A stretch of DNA of 64,000 bases, taken from Pseudopontixanthobacter vadosimaris (lineage in GTDB: Bacteria > Pseudomonadota > Alphaproteobacteria > Sphingomonadales > Sphingomonadaceae). The notes beneath the pieces are model-generated. The model did no database searches. It was not told the origin of the DNA and worked only from the letters and a program-made list of their open reading frames with translations. Positions 34,607 to 46,717 of the stretch are shown piece after piece (the first letter of the stretch is position 1; every line of letters starts with the position of its first letter). The position numbers were made by a program, and so were the translations under genes. The stretch is from positions 142,954 to 206,953 of the forward strand of contig NZ_JABASZ010000037.1 of the NCBI RefSeq assembly GCF_012979275.1. Direction: 5' to 3'.

Positions 34607-35742
34607 AAGACATCCAGATCGACAGCCAGTTCGACAGCGGCAATATCGAGGTTCTCTCCATCGACGGCGCAGGCGCGCGTCTCGCCCTGAAGAAGGACAA
34701 CAATTCCGACTTTCGCCAATGGTACCATTTCCGCGTCGCCGGCGCGGCAGGGCGCGAACTGGAGCTGAAGATCACGGGGTTGGAGGAAAGCGCCTACCCC
34801 GGTGGCTGGACCGATTATGATTCGGCTGTCAGCGAAGACCGCGAATATTGGGGCCGCGCGCCCTCCTCCTATGACAAGGCGGAAGACGGCGGTACGCTGA
34901 CCATCCGCTATACGCCGGCGAGCGATCTTGCCTGGTTCGCCTATTTCGCGCCCTATTCGCTGGAACGCCACCACGATCTGATCGCCGAAAGCGCAGCGTC
35001 CGACGGCGTGTCCTGGCGCAGTCTGGGCCGGACGCTCGACGGACAGCCGCTCGACTGCCTTTCCATGGGCGAAGGCGACATGCAGGTCTGGCTCTACGCC
35101 CGCCAGCATCCGGGCGAAAGCATGGCGGAATGGTGGATGGAAGGCGCGCTGGAAGTGCTGACCGATCCCGCCGATCCCGTGGGCCGCAAGCTGCGCGATC
35201 TCTGCCGTTTCCACATCGTGCCCAATTGCAACCCGGACGGGTCGCGGCGCGGCCATCTGCGCACCAATGCCTGCGGCGCCAATCTGAACCGCGAATGGGA
35301 TAACCCGGCCGCCGACAAGGCGCCCGAGGTGCTGGCGATTCGCAATGCGATGGATGAGACCGGCGTGGATTTCGCCATGGATGTGCATGGTGACGAGGCG
35401 ATCGCGGCCGCATTCCTCGCCGGGTTCGAAGGCATTCCGTCCTGGAAACAGGAACAGGGCAATGGCTATGAAAGCTACCGCGCGCTTCTCGACCGCCGCA
35501 CGCCCGATTTCCAGACGGAGAAAGGCTACAGCATCGCCAGGCCCGGCACCGCCAATCTGTCCATGAGCACCAATCAGGTGGCCGAACGCTTCGGCGCGGT
35601 GGCGATGACGCTGGAAATGCCGTTCAAGGACAATGCCGCGCTCCCCGATACCGAACAGGGATGGAGCCCGGAGCGTTCGAAGATGCTCGCGCGTGACTGC
35701 CTCGCCAGCCTGCTCGAATGGATCGAGACGCGCAAAGGCTAG
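34603..35742 (+). CDS. M14-family metallocarboxypeptidase
   Basis: This 379-residue protein has an N-terminal beta-domain (residues about 1-120) followed by a zinc carboxypeptidase domain. Zinc ligands appear in [11 protein letters not shown] (His, Glu) and MDVHGDEA (His); substrate-binding [13 protein letters not shown] and GANLNREW are present, and the catalytic Glu sits in TLEMPFKD. This arrangement matches cytosolic carboxypeptidase-like M14 proteins. No signal peptide is visible, so it acts in the cytosol. GTG 34603 overlaps the lipoprotein stop. Confidence 0.9.
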   Translation: MKDIQIDSQFDSGNIEVLSIDGAGARLALKKDNNSDFRQWYHFRVAGAAGRELELKITGLEESAYPGGWTDYDSAVSEDREYWGRAPSSYDKAEDGGTLTIRYTPASDLAWFAYFAPYSLERHHDLIAESAASDGVSWRSLGRTLDGQPLDCLSMGEGDMQVWLYARQHPGESMAEWWMEGALEVLTDPADPVGRKLRDLCRFHIVPNCNPDGSRRGHLRTNACGANLNREWDNPAADKAPEVLAIRNAMDETGVDFAMDVHGDEAIAAAFLAGFEGIPSWKQEQGNGYESYRALLDRRTPDFQTEKGYSIARPGTANLSMSTNQVAERFGAVAMTLEMPFKDNAALPDTEQGWSPERSKMLARDCLASLLEWIETRKG

Positions 35743-35778
35743 GGATCAGGCGCGGCGGCGGATCGGACGACCCGCAGC

Positions 35779-36186
35779 CTAGTCGAGGCTCGCCGGTCCG
35801 AAAGCATCGGGGAGCAACAGGCTGAGCCGGGTGCTGCGGGTCTCCTGCGGCCCTACGCACAGGATGATGGGGTCGGTACGCCCCAGCTGCGCCAGTTCAT
35901 TCAATATCTGCCGGCAACGTCCGCAAGGCGTGATCGGTTCGGCCCCCGGTCCCGTGACGGCCACGGCAATCAGGCCGCCGCGCCGTCCCTGCGCCATGGC
36001 CCTGGCCACCGCGACGGTTTCGGCGCACAGCGCAAGACCGTAGCTTGCATTTTCCACATTGGCGCCTGTCACGACCGACCCGTCGGCAAAGCGCAGTGCC
36101 GCGCCGACGGCGAAGTTCGAATAGGGCGCATAGGAGTGATCCGCAGCGGCGCGCGCGGCAGCGATCAGGGGTTCATCCAGGCTCAA
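35779..36186 (-). CDS. cdd: Cytidine deaminase
   Basis: Cdd converts cytidine and deoxycytidine to uridines in pyrimidine salvage. The 135-residue, homotetramer-type protein has SYAPYSNFAVGAAL, GANVENASYG, the zinc/catalytic CAE and the PCGRCRQ pair. The start appears to be TTG 36186 (LSLDEPLIAAAR), preceded by GGAGGAAG; no ATG fits nearby. It lies 16 bp downstream of the GH25-like gene on the same strand. Confidence 0.92.
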   Translation of the reverse strand: MSLDEPLIAAARAAADHSYAPYSNFAVGAALRFADGSVVTGANVENASYGLALCAETVAVARAMAQGRRGGLIAVAVTGPGAEPITPCGRCRQILNELAQLGRTDPIILCVGPQETRSTRLSLLLPDAFGPASLD

Positions 36187-36202
36187 ATTCTGCTTCCTCC
36201 GG

Positions 36203-36907
36203 TCAATTTTGCGCCACCATCCAGCGTAGCGACCCGCTTGCGGCAGGGCTGCGAAAATATTCGTTCGCCGTCCACAGCAGCCATGGCCGTCCGGCATATT
36301 CAGGCGGAAACCGCGTGCGCGTCAGCCACAGGTTCCTCTCGAAACGAGGAGCGAGGCCGTAGGTATCCTCGAAATCCCTGTCGATCTTGAGCAGGACGGG
36401 TTTGCCGGCGTGAGTCTCGATCTGGTTGATCAAGGTGGTAAGCTCGCTTTCGACTGCCGCCTCGCTGACCCGCTCGGGGCAGTTCTCCGCAGTTTCGGCA
36501 AGGTGGATCACGGGCGGCAGCAGCGTTTCGTCGCGCGGGATCATGGTGACGAAATTGGCGGTCTGGCGATCCGCCATGATGCAGGGATCGAAACGATGCA
36601 CCGCACCTGCCAACAGCCCCGCATCGCGGGCATCGGCCAGATTGTGCACGAAGGCGGGATCGCGTCCCGATGCCCCCCTGCTTGCATCCAGATAAGCGAA
36701 GCTGGCACCCAGCGCACGCAGGGTACGAAAATTCACCGCCCCATCGGCCGAACCGATCTCGACCCCCTGGTCCGGATATTCTGCCGGGTCGGGGGTCCAG
36801 TGGCGGATCTCCCACCACAGCCAAACCGCCGCTGCCCCGCCCAATATCGCCAGCAGCAGGACAATCCGCATCCTCCAGCCGCGCCTTTGTGCCTTCCCGC
36901 GCGCCAT
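36203..36907 (-). CDS. GH25-like lysozyme-fold protein, probably catalytically inactive
   Basis: This 234-residue protein has an N-terminal membrane anchor (MRIVLLLAILGGAAAVWLWW) and a GH25-like domain facing the periplasm (GVEIGSADGAVNFRTLRALG, FAYLDASRG, ADRQTANFV, GRPWLLWTA). The usual catalytic DxE at the end of the PxVDxE strand reads PVIHLAET, and the first-strand Asp (GVDVS in the family) reads GVEIG. The canonical acid residues are therefore missing, so muramidase activity is unlikely. It could bind peptidoglycan or act as a scaffold. Confidence 0.7.
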   Translation of the reverse strand: MARGKAQRRGWRMRIVLLLAILGGAAAVWLWWEIRHWTPDPAEYPDQGVEIGSADGAVNFRTLRALGASFAYLDASRGASGRDPAFVHNLADARDAGLLAGAVHRFDPCIMADRQTANFVTMIPRDETLLPPVIHLAETAENCPERVSEAAVESELTTLINQIETHAGKPVLLKIDRDFEDTYGLAPRFERNLWLTRTRFPPEYAGRPWLLWTANEYFRSPAASGSLRWMVAQN

Positions 36908-36914
36908 CCGCCCT

Positions 36915-37409
36915 TCAGCCCTTGATGTGCAGGACGCAGATGAGGGTGAACAGCCGGCGGGCCGTGGCGAAATCCGTTTCCACCTTGCCTTCCAGCCGTT
37001 CCTGCAGATTTTCCGCCGCCTGGTTGTGGATGCCGCGCCGGGCCATGTCGATCGTCTCGATCTCGGCCGCCGTCGCCTTGCGGATGGCCTGGTAATAGGA
37101 ATCGCAGATGGCGAAATATTCGCGGATCGGCCGGCGGAACCGGGCCAGGCCGATCAGCAGCGATTCGAGCGGTTCCCCCGCCTCATCCGCAATATCCATC
37201 GCCAGCCGCCCGTCGCGCACCGCCAGGTGCAGCCGAAAGGGCCCGTGATGCCCGCGCTGTACGGATCGCACGGGTTTGAAAATGTTCTCCTCGATCAGAT
37301 CGAAGATCGCCACCCGCCGTTCCTGTTCGACATCGGCATTGCGCCAGAGGATCGTATCCTCGTCGAGGGCGATATGGCTGATGCGGTAATCGGTGGCGGG
37401 TTCGGACAT
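36915..37409 (-). CDS. UPF0262 family protein
   Basis: This 164-residue protein matches UPF0262: YRISHIALDEDTILWRNADVEQE, RVAIFDLIEENIFKP, FRLHLAVRDGRLAMDI, REYFAICDSYYQAIR and ARRLFTLICVLHIKG. The family is almost confined to alphaproteobacteria and has no known function. ATG 37409 (MSEPATDYRI) is chosen; the frame extends further but without conservation. It diverges from dnaB. Confidence 0.9.
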   Translation of the reverse strand: MSEPATDYRISHIALDEDTILWRNADVEQERRVAIFDLIEENIFKPVRSVQRGHHGPFRLHLAVRDGRLAMDIADEAGEPLESLLIGLARFRRPIREYFAICDSYYQAIRKATAAEIETIDMARRGIHNQAAENLQERLEGKVETDFATARRLFTLICVLHIKG

Positions 37410-37547
37410 GGAAATCGTGCCTTCGCAGATCGCAGGCATCGCGCGCAAGGGGTTTGGCATTCATCCCCGTAATCCACAGGGGGCCGAAGCGCGCCTTGCG
37501 ATTTCCGCTCTTGCCTTACGGCAGGCAGCAGGCCCATTGCAGCGCGC

Positions 37548-39065
37548 ATGGCCGATCTCGAACTTCTCCTTCGCCCCGACGCCTCCGCTGGAACGGACAA
37601 GGCGCAGGGCCGCACCCTGCCCGCCAATATCGAAGCCGAAGCGGCGTTCCTGGGCGCGGTACTGATCGACAACCGCGTGGTGGAGGAATTGCAGACACCG
37701 ATTCGCCCCGAGCATTTCTTCGAACCGGTTCATGCCCGTGTCTTCGAGCGGATCGTCACCCTGCTCGATCGCAATGCCGTCGTCACGCCGGTGACGCTGA
37801 AACCCTATTTCGAAGCGGACGAGGCGCTGAAGGAACTGGGCGGGATTACCTATCTCGCCCGGCTCACCGCTGACGGGCAAGGGCTGCTTGCGCCGCGTGA
37901 ACTGGCCGAACAGATCTACGATCTCGCCCTGCTGCGCGAACTGGTCAGCGTCGGCCGCAACCTGGTGGAAGGCGCGCTAGATACATCCGATGCCGTGGCG
38001 CCGCTGAAGCAGATCGAGAAGGCCGAACAGGATCTGTTCAAGGTGGCGGAAGGCGCCTCGACCAACAATGAAGCCTCCAGTTTCGGCATGGCAACGCACA
38101 AGGCGCTCGGCATGATCGAACGGGCGATCAATTCCGGCGGCAGCATCAGCGGCAAGACCACGGGCCTGTCCAGCATCAACGAAAAGATCGGCGGCTTGCA
38201 CGACAGCGATCTCGTCATCCTCGCGGGACGCCCCGGCATGGGCAAGACCTCGCTCGCCACCAATATCGCCTATAATTGCGCGAAGCGTCTGCTGCAGGAC
38301 CGGCAGGACGGCATCGAGGAGAGCGTCGGCGCGGGCGTCGCCTTCTTCAGCCTGGAAATGAGCGCAGACCAGCTGGCAACGCGTATCCTTTCGGAACAAT
38401 CCAGCATTTCCAGTTCCGCGCTGCGCATGGGCAAGATTAGCCGGGAGGAATTCCAGAAACTTGCCTTTACCAGCCAGACGCTGGCCGAACTGCCGCTCTA
38501 TATCGACGATACGCCTGCCCTGACCATCGCCGCGTTGCGCACCCGCGCGCGGCGGTTGAAGCGCAAGCATGATATCGGGCTGATCGTTGTCGATTACCTG
38601 CAATTGCTGCAGGGGTCGGGCCGTGCGACCGACAATCGGGTAAACGAAATTTCCGAGATCAGCCGGGGCCTGAAAACGCTGGCGAAGGAGCTGGAACTGC
38701 CGGTGATCGCCCTGTCGCAGCTGTCCCGTGCGGTGGAACAGCGTGACGACAAGCGCCCGATGTTGTCCGATCTGCGCGAATCGGGATCGATCGAGCAGGA
38801 TGCCGACATGGTCTGGTTCGTGTTCCGCGAAGATTATTACGTGGGATCGCGCGAGCCGAAGCGTCCCGTGGAGGGCGACGACATGGCGACGCATGACGCC
38901 CATGCCGCATGGGCGGCGGACATGGAACGGGTGTTCGGCCTGGCCGAGCTTATCGTGGCGAAACAGCGCCACGGTTCGACAGGCAAGGTGCGGCTGAAAT
39001 TCGAACCGCGTTACACCAAATTTTCCGACCTGGCGGAAGGCGAATACGACAGCTCCTACGAGTGA
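37548..39065 (+). CDS. dnaB: Replicative DNA helicase DnaB
   Basis: DnaB is the hexameric 5'-3' helicase of the replication fork. The 505-residue protein has the N-terminal helical domain (PANIEAEAAFLGAVLID, FFEPVHARVFERI), Walker A AGRPGMGKTSLATNIA, Walker B IVVDYLQLL, and the arginine-finger region SDLRESGSIEQDADMVWFV. Length is slightly above the typical 460-490 because of a short insertion near AWAADMERVFGL. Confidence 0.96.
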   Translation: MADLELLLRPDASAGTDKAQGRTLPANIEAEAAFLGAVLIDNRVVEELQTPIRPEHFFEPVHARVFERIVTLLDRNAVVTPVTLKPYFEADEALKELGGITYLARLTADGQGLLAPRELAEQIYDLALLRELVSVGRNLVEGALDTSDAVAPLKQIEKAEQDLFKVAEGASTNNEASSFGMATHKALGMIERAINSGGSISGKTTGLSSINEKIGGLHDSDLVILAGRPGMGKTSLATNIAYNCAKRLLQDRQDGIEESVGAGVAFFSLEMSADQLATRILSEQSSISSSALRMGKISREEFQKLAFTSQTLAELPLYIDDTPALTIAALRTRARRLKRKHDIGLIVVDYLQLLQGSGRATDNRVNEISEISRGLKTLAKELELPVIALSQLSRAVEQRDDKRPMLSDLRESGSIEQDADMVWFVFREDYYVGSREPKRPVEGDDMATHDAHAAWAADMERVFGLAELIVAKQRHGSTGKVRLKFEPRYTKFSDLAEGEYDSSYE

Positions 39066-39078
39066 TCCCGGCCCCCGG

Positions 39079-40284
39079 TCAAAGGCCGAGGTTCAGGCGC
39101 CGCGAGACGGTGTAATCCAGTACGGACACCAGCAGCCAGCTGAGGCTCCAGCGCATGCGGTTCCACAAGGTTGCGCGGCACGCATGAATGGCAGGCGTGA
39201 TTTCCCGCGCGCCTGCCATCTGCGTATCGACGAACTGGCGCATCCGCTCGGCCAAAGCGGCATCCTCGATCCGCAGCATCAGTTCCAGATTGAGATAGAG
39301 GCTGCGCATGTCGAAATTGGCGCTGCCGAAATAGACGGCATCGTCCAGCACGATCAGCTTGGTATGCAATTTGGTGGCGTCGAATTCCCAGATCGCCGCA
39401 CCTTTCTTGAGCAGATAGGCATTCAGCAGCCGGGTTGCGCCGATGGTGGCGGCATTGTCCGATTTACCGGCGAGGATCAGCCGCGCCTCGCCATCGCAGG
39501 CGATGCGGCCTATCCGTTGCAGCAGCCGTCTGGGCGGCGAAAAATAGGCCATGACCATGTCGAGCCTGCGCGCGCGCGCCAGGTCGCGCCCCACACAGCT
39601 GGCCCAGCTCGACAGGCCCTTGGTAGGGCCGCCGACCAGCAGGCGGACAGGCCCATCGCCCGGCTCCCAATCCTTGATGATCCGCCTGAGTGCCTTCCAT
39701 TTGGCTTTTGGATCGGCGGTCCATCCGGCAAGACGGTCGAACCATGTCACCAGATCCGCGACCACCCGGCCTTCGATGACGATCGCGAGATCGCTCCACC
39801 CCTGTTCCTGCGGCGGCGCGAAATAATCGTCCTCGACGTTGAAGCCGCCGACCATGCCGATGGTGTCATCCACCACTACGATCTTCTGATGGTTGCGGAT
39901 CAGGTAACGCTGCGTCCAGCGCGAACTGAACTTGCATTCCTTGCCACCGGCGGCGTTGAACGGCGCAAAGAAATCATCCTCCGCATCCGACCCGAATGAG
40001 TCGATCACCAGCGTGCAGTCCACGCCCCGCGATGCCGCCCGCGTCAGCGCATCGCGCAGCAGGCGGCCGGTAGCGTCATCGGCGAAGATGTAGAAGCACA
40101 TGCGAATGGAATGCCGGGCTTCATCGACCAGGCGGAGCAATCGATCCAGCCGACCCCGTCCGCCGGGGTAAAAGGTAAGCTCATGCCTTTGCGCCGCCGC
40201 TGAAAAGGTGCCGGGTTCGCGATAGGCCGCGCCCGCGCCTGCCGTGCGCCGATCATCCAGACTTCCCGTGCCTTGCCCCGTCAT
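39079..40284 (-). CDS. Phospholipase D family protein (cardiolipin synthase-like)
   Basis: This 401-residue protein contains two HKD motifs: NHQKIVVVDDTIGMVGGFN and LHTKLIVLDDAVYFGSANFD, in the order and spacing of cardiolipin synthases. Unlike most ClsA enzymes there is no clear pair of N-terminal membrane helices; a short hydrophobic C-terminal stretch (WSLSWLLVSVLDY) may anchor it. It probably makes cardiolipin or a related phosphatidyl transfer. Start ATG 40284 (MTGQGTGSLDD) is tentative. Confidence 0.85.
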   Translation of the reverse strand: MTGQGTGSLDDRRTAGAGAAYREPGTFSAAAQRHELTFYPGGRGRLDRLLRLVDEARHSIRMCFYIFADDATGRLLRDALTRAASRGVDCTLVIDSFGSDAEDDFFAPFNAAGGKECKFSSRWTQRYLIRNHQKIVVVDDTIGMVGGFNVEDDYFAPPQEQGWSDLAIVIEGRVVADLVTWFDRLAGWTADPKAKWKALRRIIKDWEPGDGPVRLLVGGPTKGLSSWASCVGRDLARARRLDMVMAYFSPPRRLLQRIGRIACDGEARLILAGKSDNAATIGATRLLNAYLLKKGAAIWEFDATKLHTKLIVLDDAVYFGSANFDMRSLYLNLELMLRIEDAALAERMRQFVDTQMAGAREITPAIHACRATLWNRMRWSLSWLLVSVLDYTVSRRLNLGL

Positions 40285-40402
40285 GCGAAAGGTCTCTGGA
40301 CCGGCTGGCATGGACCTGCAAGCCCTGGCGGATTGTTGACTTTCGCGCCCGCTGCGCCTAATGCTTCGACCTTCTCGAAATATCATCTATCTGGAGTGCC
40401 AT

Positions 40403-40747
40403 ATGGCGCGCGTCACTGTCGAAGATTGTGTCGACAAGATCCCCAACCGTTTCGATCTCGTTCTGCTGGCAGCCCAGCGGGCGCGGGAAATTTCCGGCGG
40501 TTCCGAATTGACCGTCGACCGCGACCGCGACAAGAACCCTGTCGTTGCACTGCGTGAAATTGCCGAACAGACGGTGAAGCCGAAGGAACTGAACGAAAGC
40601 GTCATTGCCGGCCTGCAACGCATCCTGCCCGATGATGAGGACGAGGCCGACGAGATCGGTTCGCTGAGTCAGTCTGCCGAAGCATTGCGGATCACCGCAT
40701 CTGCGCCGGCACGATCCACCTCCGTGGGTTCCGATTACGAGGGGTAG
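40403..40747 (+). CDS. rpoZ: RNA polymerase omega subunit
   Basis: Omega helps fold and latch the beta' subunit. The 114-residue protein begins [24 protein letters not shown]-type omega core and has [12 protein letters not shown], followed by an acidic tail. ATG 40403 has CTGGAG upstream. A hairpin terminator follows at once. Confidence 0.95.
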   Translation: MARVTVEDCVDKIPNRFDLVLLAAQRAREISGGSELTVDRDRDKNPVVALREIAEQTVKPKELNESVIAGLQRILPDDEDEADEIGSLSQSAEALRITASAPARSTSVGSDYEG

Positions 40748-40767
40748 GCGCCCCATCTTCCAACAGG

Positions 40768-40803
40768 AAAGGCCGCGATCCGGAAAGGAAAGCGGCCTTT
40801 TTC
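40768..40803 (+). terminator. Rho-independent terminator after rpoZ
   Basis: AAAGGCCGC and GCGGCCTTT form a 9-bp stem around 15 bases, followed by TTTT (40799-40802). Confidence 0.75.
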
Positions 40804-40835
40804 ATGTGCGGCGGGTCAGGACACCCTTGCGCGGC

Positions 40836-41069
40836 TCATTTGCCGCGCCCGGTCTGCTCCTGCAGCGCATCGATCATCTTCGATGCTTCGGCCTTGGACA
40901 GTTCATTGTCGTATTTTTCCGGCTGACCCGCTTCTTCGCACAATGTCTTCAGATAGCTGGCCTGCGCGCCGGTCATCTTCTCGTCGCCCGTGGTCCAACT
41001 ATCCGGGTTCTTCTCGGCGTTGGACACGGGGTCGGATTTGGGGTGTTCACTCGGGGTAGGGGCACTCAT
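40836..41069 (-). CDS. DUF3072 domain protein
   Basis: This 77-residue protein contains the DUF3072 pattern: WTTGDEKMTGAQASYLKTLC, KYDNELSKAEASKMIDALQ. The family is small, soluble and often stress-related, but the function is unknown. ATG 41069 is preceded by AAGGAG 8 bp upstream. A GGAAC-N16-GGTT element 24 bp before the start suggests EcfG-type control. Confidence 0.85.
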   Translation of the reverse strand: MSAPTPSEHPKSDPVSNAEKNPDSWTTGDEKMTGAQASYLKTLCEEAGQPEKYDNELSKAEASKMIDALQEQTGRGK

Positions 41070-41092
41070 CTCAAGATCTCCTTCGATCCTAC

Positions 41093-41117
41093 AACCCACA
41101 TGTTCACGGACTGTTCC
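41093..41117 (-). promoter_or_regulatory. Candidate EcfG-type promoter of the DUF3072 gene
   Basis: On the minus strand GGAAC (41113-41117), 16 bp and GGTT (41093-41096) match the EcfG consensus except for the first base of the -10. The spacing to the start codon is ideal (24 bp). Confidence 0.45.
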
Positions 41118-41149
41118 CACCCTGGCCCTGGCCTGACGTGCAGTAAAAT

Positions 41150-41176
41150 GCCCCGGCAATCGTAGATCACCGGGGC
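41150..41176 (-). terminator. Terminator after ftsH
   Basis: GCCCCGG/CCGGGGC stem with a 13-base loop, followed on the ftsH strand by ATTTTACTG. It separates ftsH from the DUF3072 gene downstream on the same strand. Confidence 0.6.
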
Positions 41177-41205
41177 CATTCTGTCATTATTCGCAGTGCC
41201 GATCG

Positions 41206-43170
<1,965 letters not shown>

Positions 43171-43344
43171 CGAAGCATGATCCTTTCGTACCCATGGATA
43201 GATAGGTTGCCGGGGGTGAATGGCAAGATAACAGAGGTTGCCTGCCGCGCCGTCCCGATGCCGCAATCGCGTTGAAACCAAACGCTGCGGCAAACGCTGT
43301 TGCGAATGAGGCAGAACGCCGGACAGCATCGGAGAGGCAGGCAC

Positions 43345-44190
43345 ATGGCCGCACGCGCATATTGGCAGGGGCAGATCAGGCTGGCGCTGGTATCGATCCC
43401 CGTGGAAATCTACAGCGCCACGAAATCCGGTGCCCGCATCCGCTTCAACCAGATTCACGAACCTTCGGGCAAGCGCATCTCCTATGAGAAAACCGTCGAA
43501 GGCGTCGGCCCCGTCGACCGGGACGAGATCATCAAGGGCTACGAGATATCGAAGGGCAATTACGTCCTGCTGGATGACGCGGATTTCGATACGGTCAGGA
43601 TCGAGAGCCGCAAGACGCTGGAACTCGTGCAATTCGTCGAGGCCTGCGAGATCGATCCGCTCTATTTCGAGAAGCCCTATTACGTGGTCCCCTCCGATAA
43701 TCTGGCCGAGGAGGCCTTCGTCGTCCTGCGCGAGGCGCTGCGCAAGGCGAAGAAAGTGGCACTGGGCCAGCTTTCGGTGCGCGGAAGCGAGAAGCTCGTC
43801 GCGCTGAAGCCTTGCGGCAAGGGATTGCTGCTGGAAACCCTGCGGTATGCCGACGAGGTGCGGGCCGGTCAGACCTTCTTCGACGAGATTCCCGAGACGA
43901 AGCCAAAGAAGGATTTGCTGGACCTTGCGACGACCCTGATCGACCAGCGCAGCGCCCCATTCGAGGCCGATGCCTTCGAGGATCATTACACCGCCGCGCT
44001 GCGCAAGCTGATAGACCGCAAGGCGAAGGCCAAGGGCGGCAAGGCAGTCGTTTCCGACGTGGAGGAGCCGTCCGGCGAAGCCGGCGGCAATGTCATCGAC
44101 CTGATGGCGGCGCTGAAGAAATCGGTGAGCGAGGAGAAGGCGGACAAGCCTGCCCGCAAGGCCACGGAAAAGAAGAAGAAGAGCGCCTGA
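43345..44190 (+). CDS. ku: Non-homologous end-joining protein Ku
   Basis: Bacterial Ku is a homodimeric ring that binds DNA double-strand ends and recruits LigD. The 281-residue protein starts [22 protein letters not shown]-type and has the beta-barrel motifs [36 protein letters not shown], and [12 protein letters not shown], plus a Lys-rich C-terminal tail for LigD and DNA contact. ATG 43345 follows a GGAGAGG ribosome-binding site. It diverges from ftsH and is 1 bp from ligD. Confidence 0.95.
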   Translation: MAARAYWQGQIRLALVSIPVEIYSATKSGARIRFNQIHEPSGKRISYEKTVEGVGPVDRDEIIKGYEISKGNYVLLDDADFDTVRIESRKTLELVQFVEACEIDPLYFEKPYYVVPSDNLAEEAFVVLREALRKAKKVALGQLSVRGSEKLVALKPCGKGLLLETLRYADEVRAGQTFFDEIPETKPKKDLLDLATTLIDQRSAPFEADAFEDHYTAALRKLIDRKAKAKGGKAVVSDVEEPSGEAGGNVIDLMAALKKSVSEEKADKPARKATEKKKKSA

Positions 44191-44191
44191 C

Positions 44192-46711
44192 ATGGCGAAG
44201 AAATCCGCCAGCAGCAGAGCTTCGCTAAGCACCTACGACGCCAAGCGCGACTTCAAGCTGACGGCGGAACCGGCAGGCAAGGTGGAGAGCAGCGAGAGCG
44301 GCAACATCTTCATGGTGCAGAAACACGATGCCACCCGCCTGCACTGGGATCTGCGGCTGGAGGTGGATGGCGTGCTGAAAAGCTGGGCCGTGACCAAGGG
44401 CCCCTCGCCCGATCCCGATATCAAGCGGCTGGCGGTGCGCACCGAGGATCACCCGCTCGCCTACGCCACCTTCGAAGGCACCATTCCGAAAGGCGAATAT
44501 GGCGGCGGTACGGTCATGCTGTGGGACCGCGGGCAGTGGGCGCCGGTCGAAGGCAAGAAGGCGAGCGATCTGGAGAAGGGCCATCTGCACTTCACGCTGG
44601 ATGGCGAGAGGATGAAGGGCGAATGGCTGCTGATCCGCCTGAAGCCGCGCGGCAACGAGAAGCGCGAGAACTGGCTGCTGCGCAAGTTGCAGGACGAGTT
44701 TGCAGAGGCCGGCGACGCCCTCGTCCAGCGCGGCCTGACCAGCATTTCCACCGGGCGGACCATGGCGGAGATCGCCAGCGGCAAGGATGTGGACAGCGTC
44801 GCCGCGACGAGGAAGGCAAAAGCACCTGCTGTCAAGCGAGCAAAGAAGAAAGCGAAGCCCGGATCGGCCAGGCCGCCCGCCTTCCGCAAGCCGCAACTGG
44901 CCACGCTGGTCGATAATGTGCCGGCCGGAAATGGCTGGATGCACGAGATCAAGTTCGACGGCTACCGCGCTCTTGTCGCCGTGGCAGGCCCGAAGGTCAG
45001 CGTATTCACCCGCAGCGGCAAGGACTGGACCGACAAATTCGCTCCGCTGGTGGAGGAGTTCGCCGCACTGGGCCTCTCCCCCTGCCTGATCGACGGCGAG
45101 ATCGTCGCCTACGGAGCTGACGGCAATCCCGACTTCTCGGCCCTGCAGGCGGTGCTGAAGCGCGGGCACGGCTCCCAAACGGCAGTCGATGCACTGTCCT
45201 TCCATGCCTTCGACCTGCTGGAGGTGGATGGAACCGACCTAGCGGAAGAGCCGAACATCGAACGCAAGGAAAGGCTGGAGGCGTTGCTGGCGCGGGCCGC
45301 CCCGCCCATCCATGTGGCCGAGCATGTCATCGGCGCGGGCGAGAAACTGCTGAAGACCATGTGCGACGCCGGGCAGGAAGGGATCATTTCCAAGAAGATC
45401 GATGCGAAGTACCGCCATGCCCGCAGCAAGGCCTGGTTGAAGGTCAAATGCACCCGGCGGCAGGAATTCGTCATCGTCGGATTTACGAAGTCGGGTGCGA
45501 AGGGTCGCCCTTTCGCTTCGCTGGTGATGGCGCAGAATGAAGGCGGCGAACTGGTATACAGGGGCCGCGTCGGCACCGGGTACACTGCCGACGATCTGGA
45601 GATGCTGGCAGGCAAGATGCGCCGCCTGGAACGCAAGACGCCTCCGGTCGAGGTGGACAAGGCGCAGATGCGCGGCGTCACCTGGCTGACGCCGAAACTG
45701 GTGGCCGAAGTGGGCTTCGCCGAGTTCACGGCCGATGGGAATATCCGGCACGGCTCGTTCCTTGGCCTGCGGGAGGATAAGGAAGCGGCAGAGGTCAAGT
45801 CGGAGCGCGCCGTAGAAGCGCCCGCCGCCGGGGATGAGATCGCCATCTCCAACCCTGATCGCGTTATTTTTCCCGAAAGCGGCCAGACCAAGGGCGAGTT
45901 GGCGGATTATTATGCCACCATCGCCCCGCTCATGCTGCCTTTTGCAGCGAATCGCCCCGTCAGCCTGGTGCGATGCCCACAGGGCCGGGCGAAGAAGTGC
46001 TTCTTCCAGAAACACGATAGCGGATCGTTCGGCGAACACGTCCATCATGTTCCGATCCGCGAGAAGGACGGCGGGACCGAGGATTACCTGTTCGTCGAGG
46101 ACGCGCCCGGCATCCTGCAATGCGTGCAGATGGGCAGCATCGAATTTCACGGCTGGGGCGCACCCGCCACGGCAGTCGAAGCGCCCGACCGGATGATCTT
46201 CGATCTCGACCCTGACGAGGGTCTGGATTTCGACGATGTGAAGTCGGCCGCCAGGGACATACACGATCAGCTGGCCGATATCGGCCTGACCAGCTTCGCC
46301 ATGCTCTCGGGCGGCAAGGGCGTGCATGTCATCGTGCCGCTGGGCAATCCGGGCGCGAAGGCTGGCGGGCACGATTGGGACACGCATAAGGATTTCGCGC
46401 GCCGCTTCGCCGAGGCCCTGTCCATGGCCGAGCCGGACCGCTTCACCGCCACCATGAGCAAGGCCAAGCGCAAGGGGAAGATCTTCATCGACTGGCTGCG
46501 CAACCAGCGCGGCGCGACGGCCGTCCTGCCCTATTCTGCCCGCGCCCGCGAAAATGCGCCGGTGGCGGTGCCCATATCCTGGGGCGAGTTGAAGAAGCTC
46601 GACGCCGCGAATGTCTTCACCATCGACGATGCCAAGCGGCTGACCGACCGCGCCGCATCGAAAGGCCTCGCCGGCTGGGGCTTCGCCACCCAGCGCCTGC
46701 CCGATTTCTGA
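44192..46711 (+). CDS. ligD: DNA ligase D (phosphoesterase-ligase-polymerase)
   Basis: LigD repairs double-strand breaks with Ku. The 839-residue enzyme has, in order, a 3'-phosphoesterase domain (residues about 37-160: [17 protein letters not shown]), a Lys-rich linker, an ATP-dependent ligase domain with nucleotidyl-transfer Lys254 in HEIKFDGYR, and a C-terminal primase-like polymerase domain (about 545-835: [15 protein letters not shown] with metal Asp pair, [13 protein letters not shown]). All three modules appear complete. It ends 6 bp before the MaoC gene on the other strand. Confidence 0.95.
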   Translation: MAKKSASSRASLSTYDAKRDFKLTAEPAGKVESSESGNIFMVQKHDATRLHWDLRLEVDGVLKSWAVTKGPSPDPDIKRLAVRTEDHPLAYATFEGTIPKGEYGGGTVMLWDRGQWAPVEGKKASDLEKGHLHFTLDGERMKGEWLLIRLKPRGNEKRENWLLRKLQDEFAEAGDALVQRGLTSISTGRTMAEIASGKDVDSVAATRKAKAPAVKRAKKKAKPGSARPPAFRKPQLATLVDNVPAGNGWMHEIKFDGYRALVAVAGPKVSVFTRSGKDWTDKFAPLVEEFAALGLSPCLIDGEIVAYGADGNPDFSALQAVLKRGHGSQTAVDALSFHAFDLLEVDGTDLAEEPNIERKERLEALLARAAPPIHVAEHVIGAGEKLLKTMCDAGQEGIISKKIDAKYRHARSKAWLKVKCTRRQEFVIVGFTKSGAKGRPFASLVMAQNEGGELVYRGRVGTGYTADDLEMLAGKMRRLERKTPPVEVDKAQMRGVTWLTPKLVAEVGFAEFTADGNIRHGSFLGLREDKEAAEVKSERAVEAPAAGDEIAISNPDRVIFPESGQTKGELADYYATIAPLMLPFAANRPVSLVRCPQGRAKKCFFQKHDSGSFGEHVHHVPIREKDGGTEDYLFVEDAPGILQCVQMGSIEFHGWGAPATAVEAPDRMIFDLDPDEGLDFDDVKSAARDIHDQLADIGLTSFAMLSGGKGVHVIVPLGNPGAKAGGHDWDTHKDFARRFAEALSMAEPDRFTATMSKAKRKGKIFIDWLRNQRGATAVLPYSARARENAPVAVPISWGELKKLDAANVFTIDDAKRLTDRAASKGLAGWGFATQRLPDF

Positions 46712-46717
46712 TGCGGA

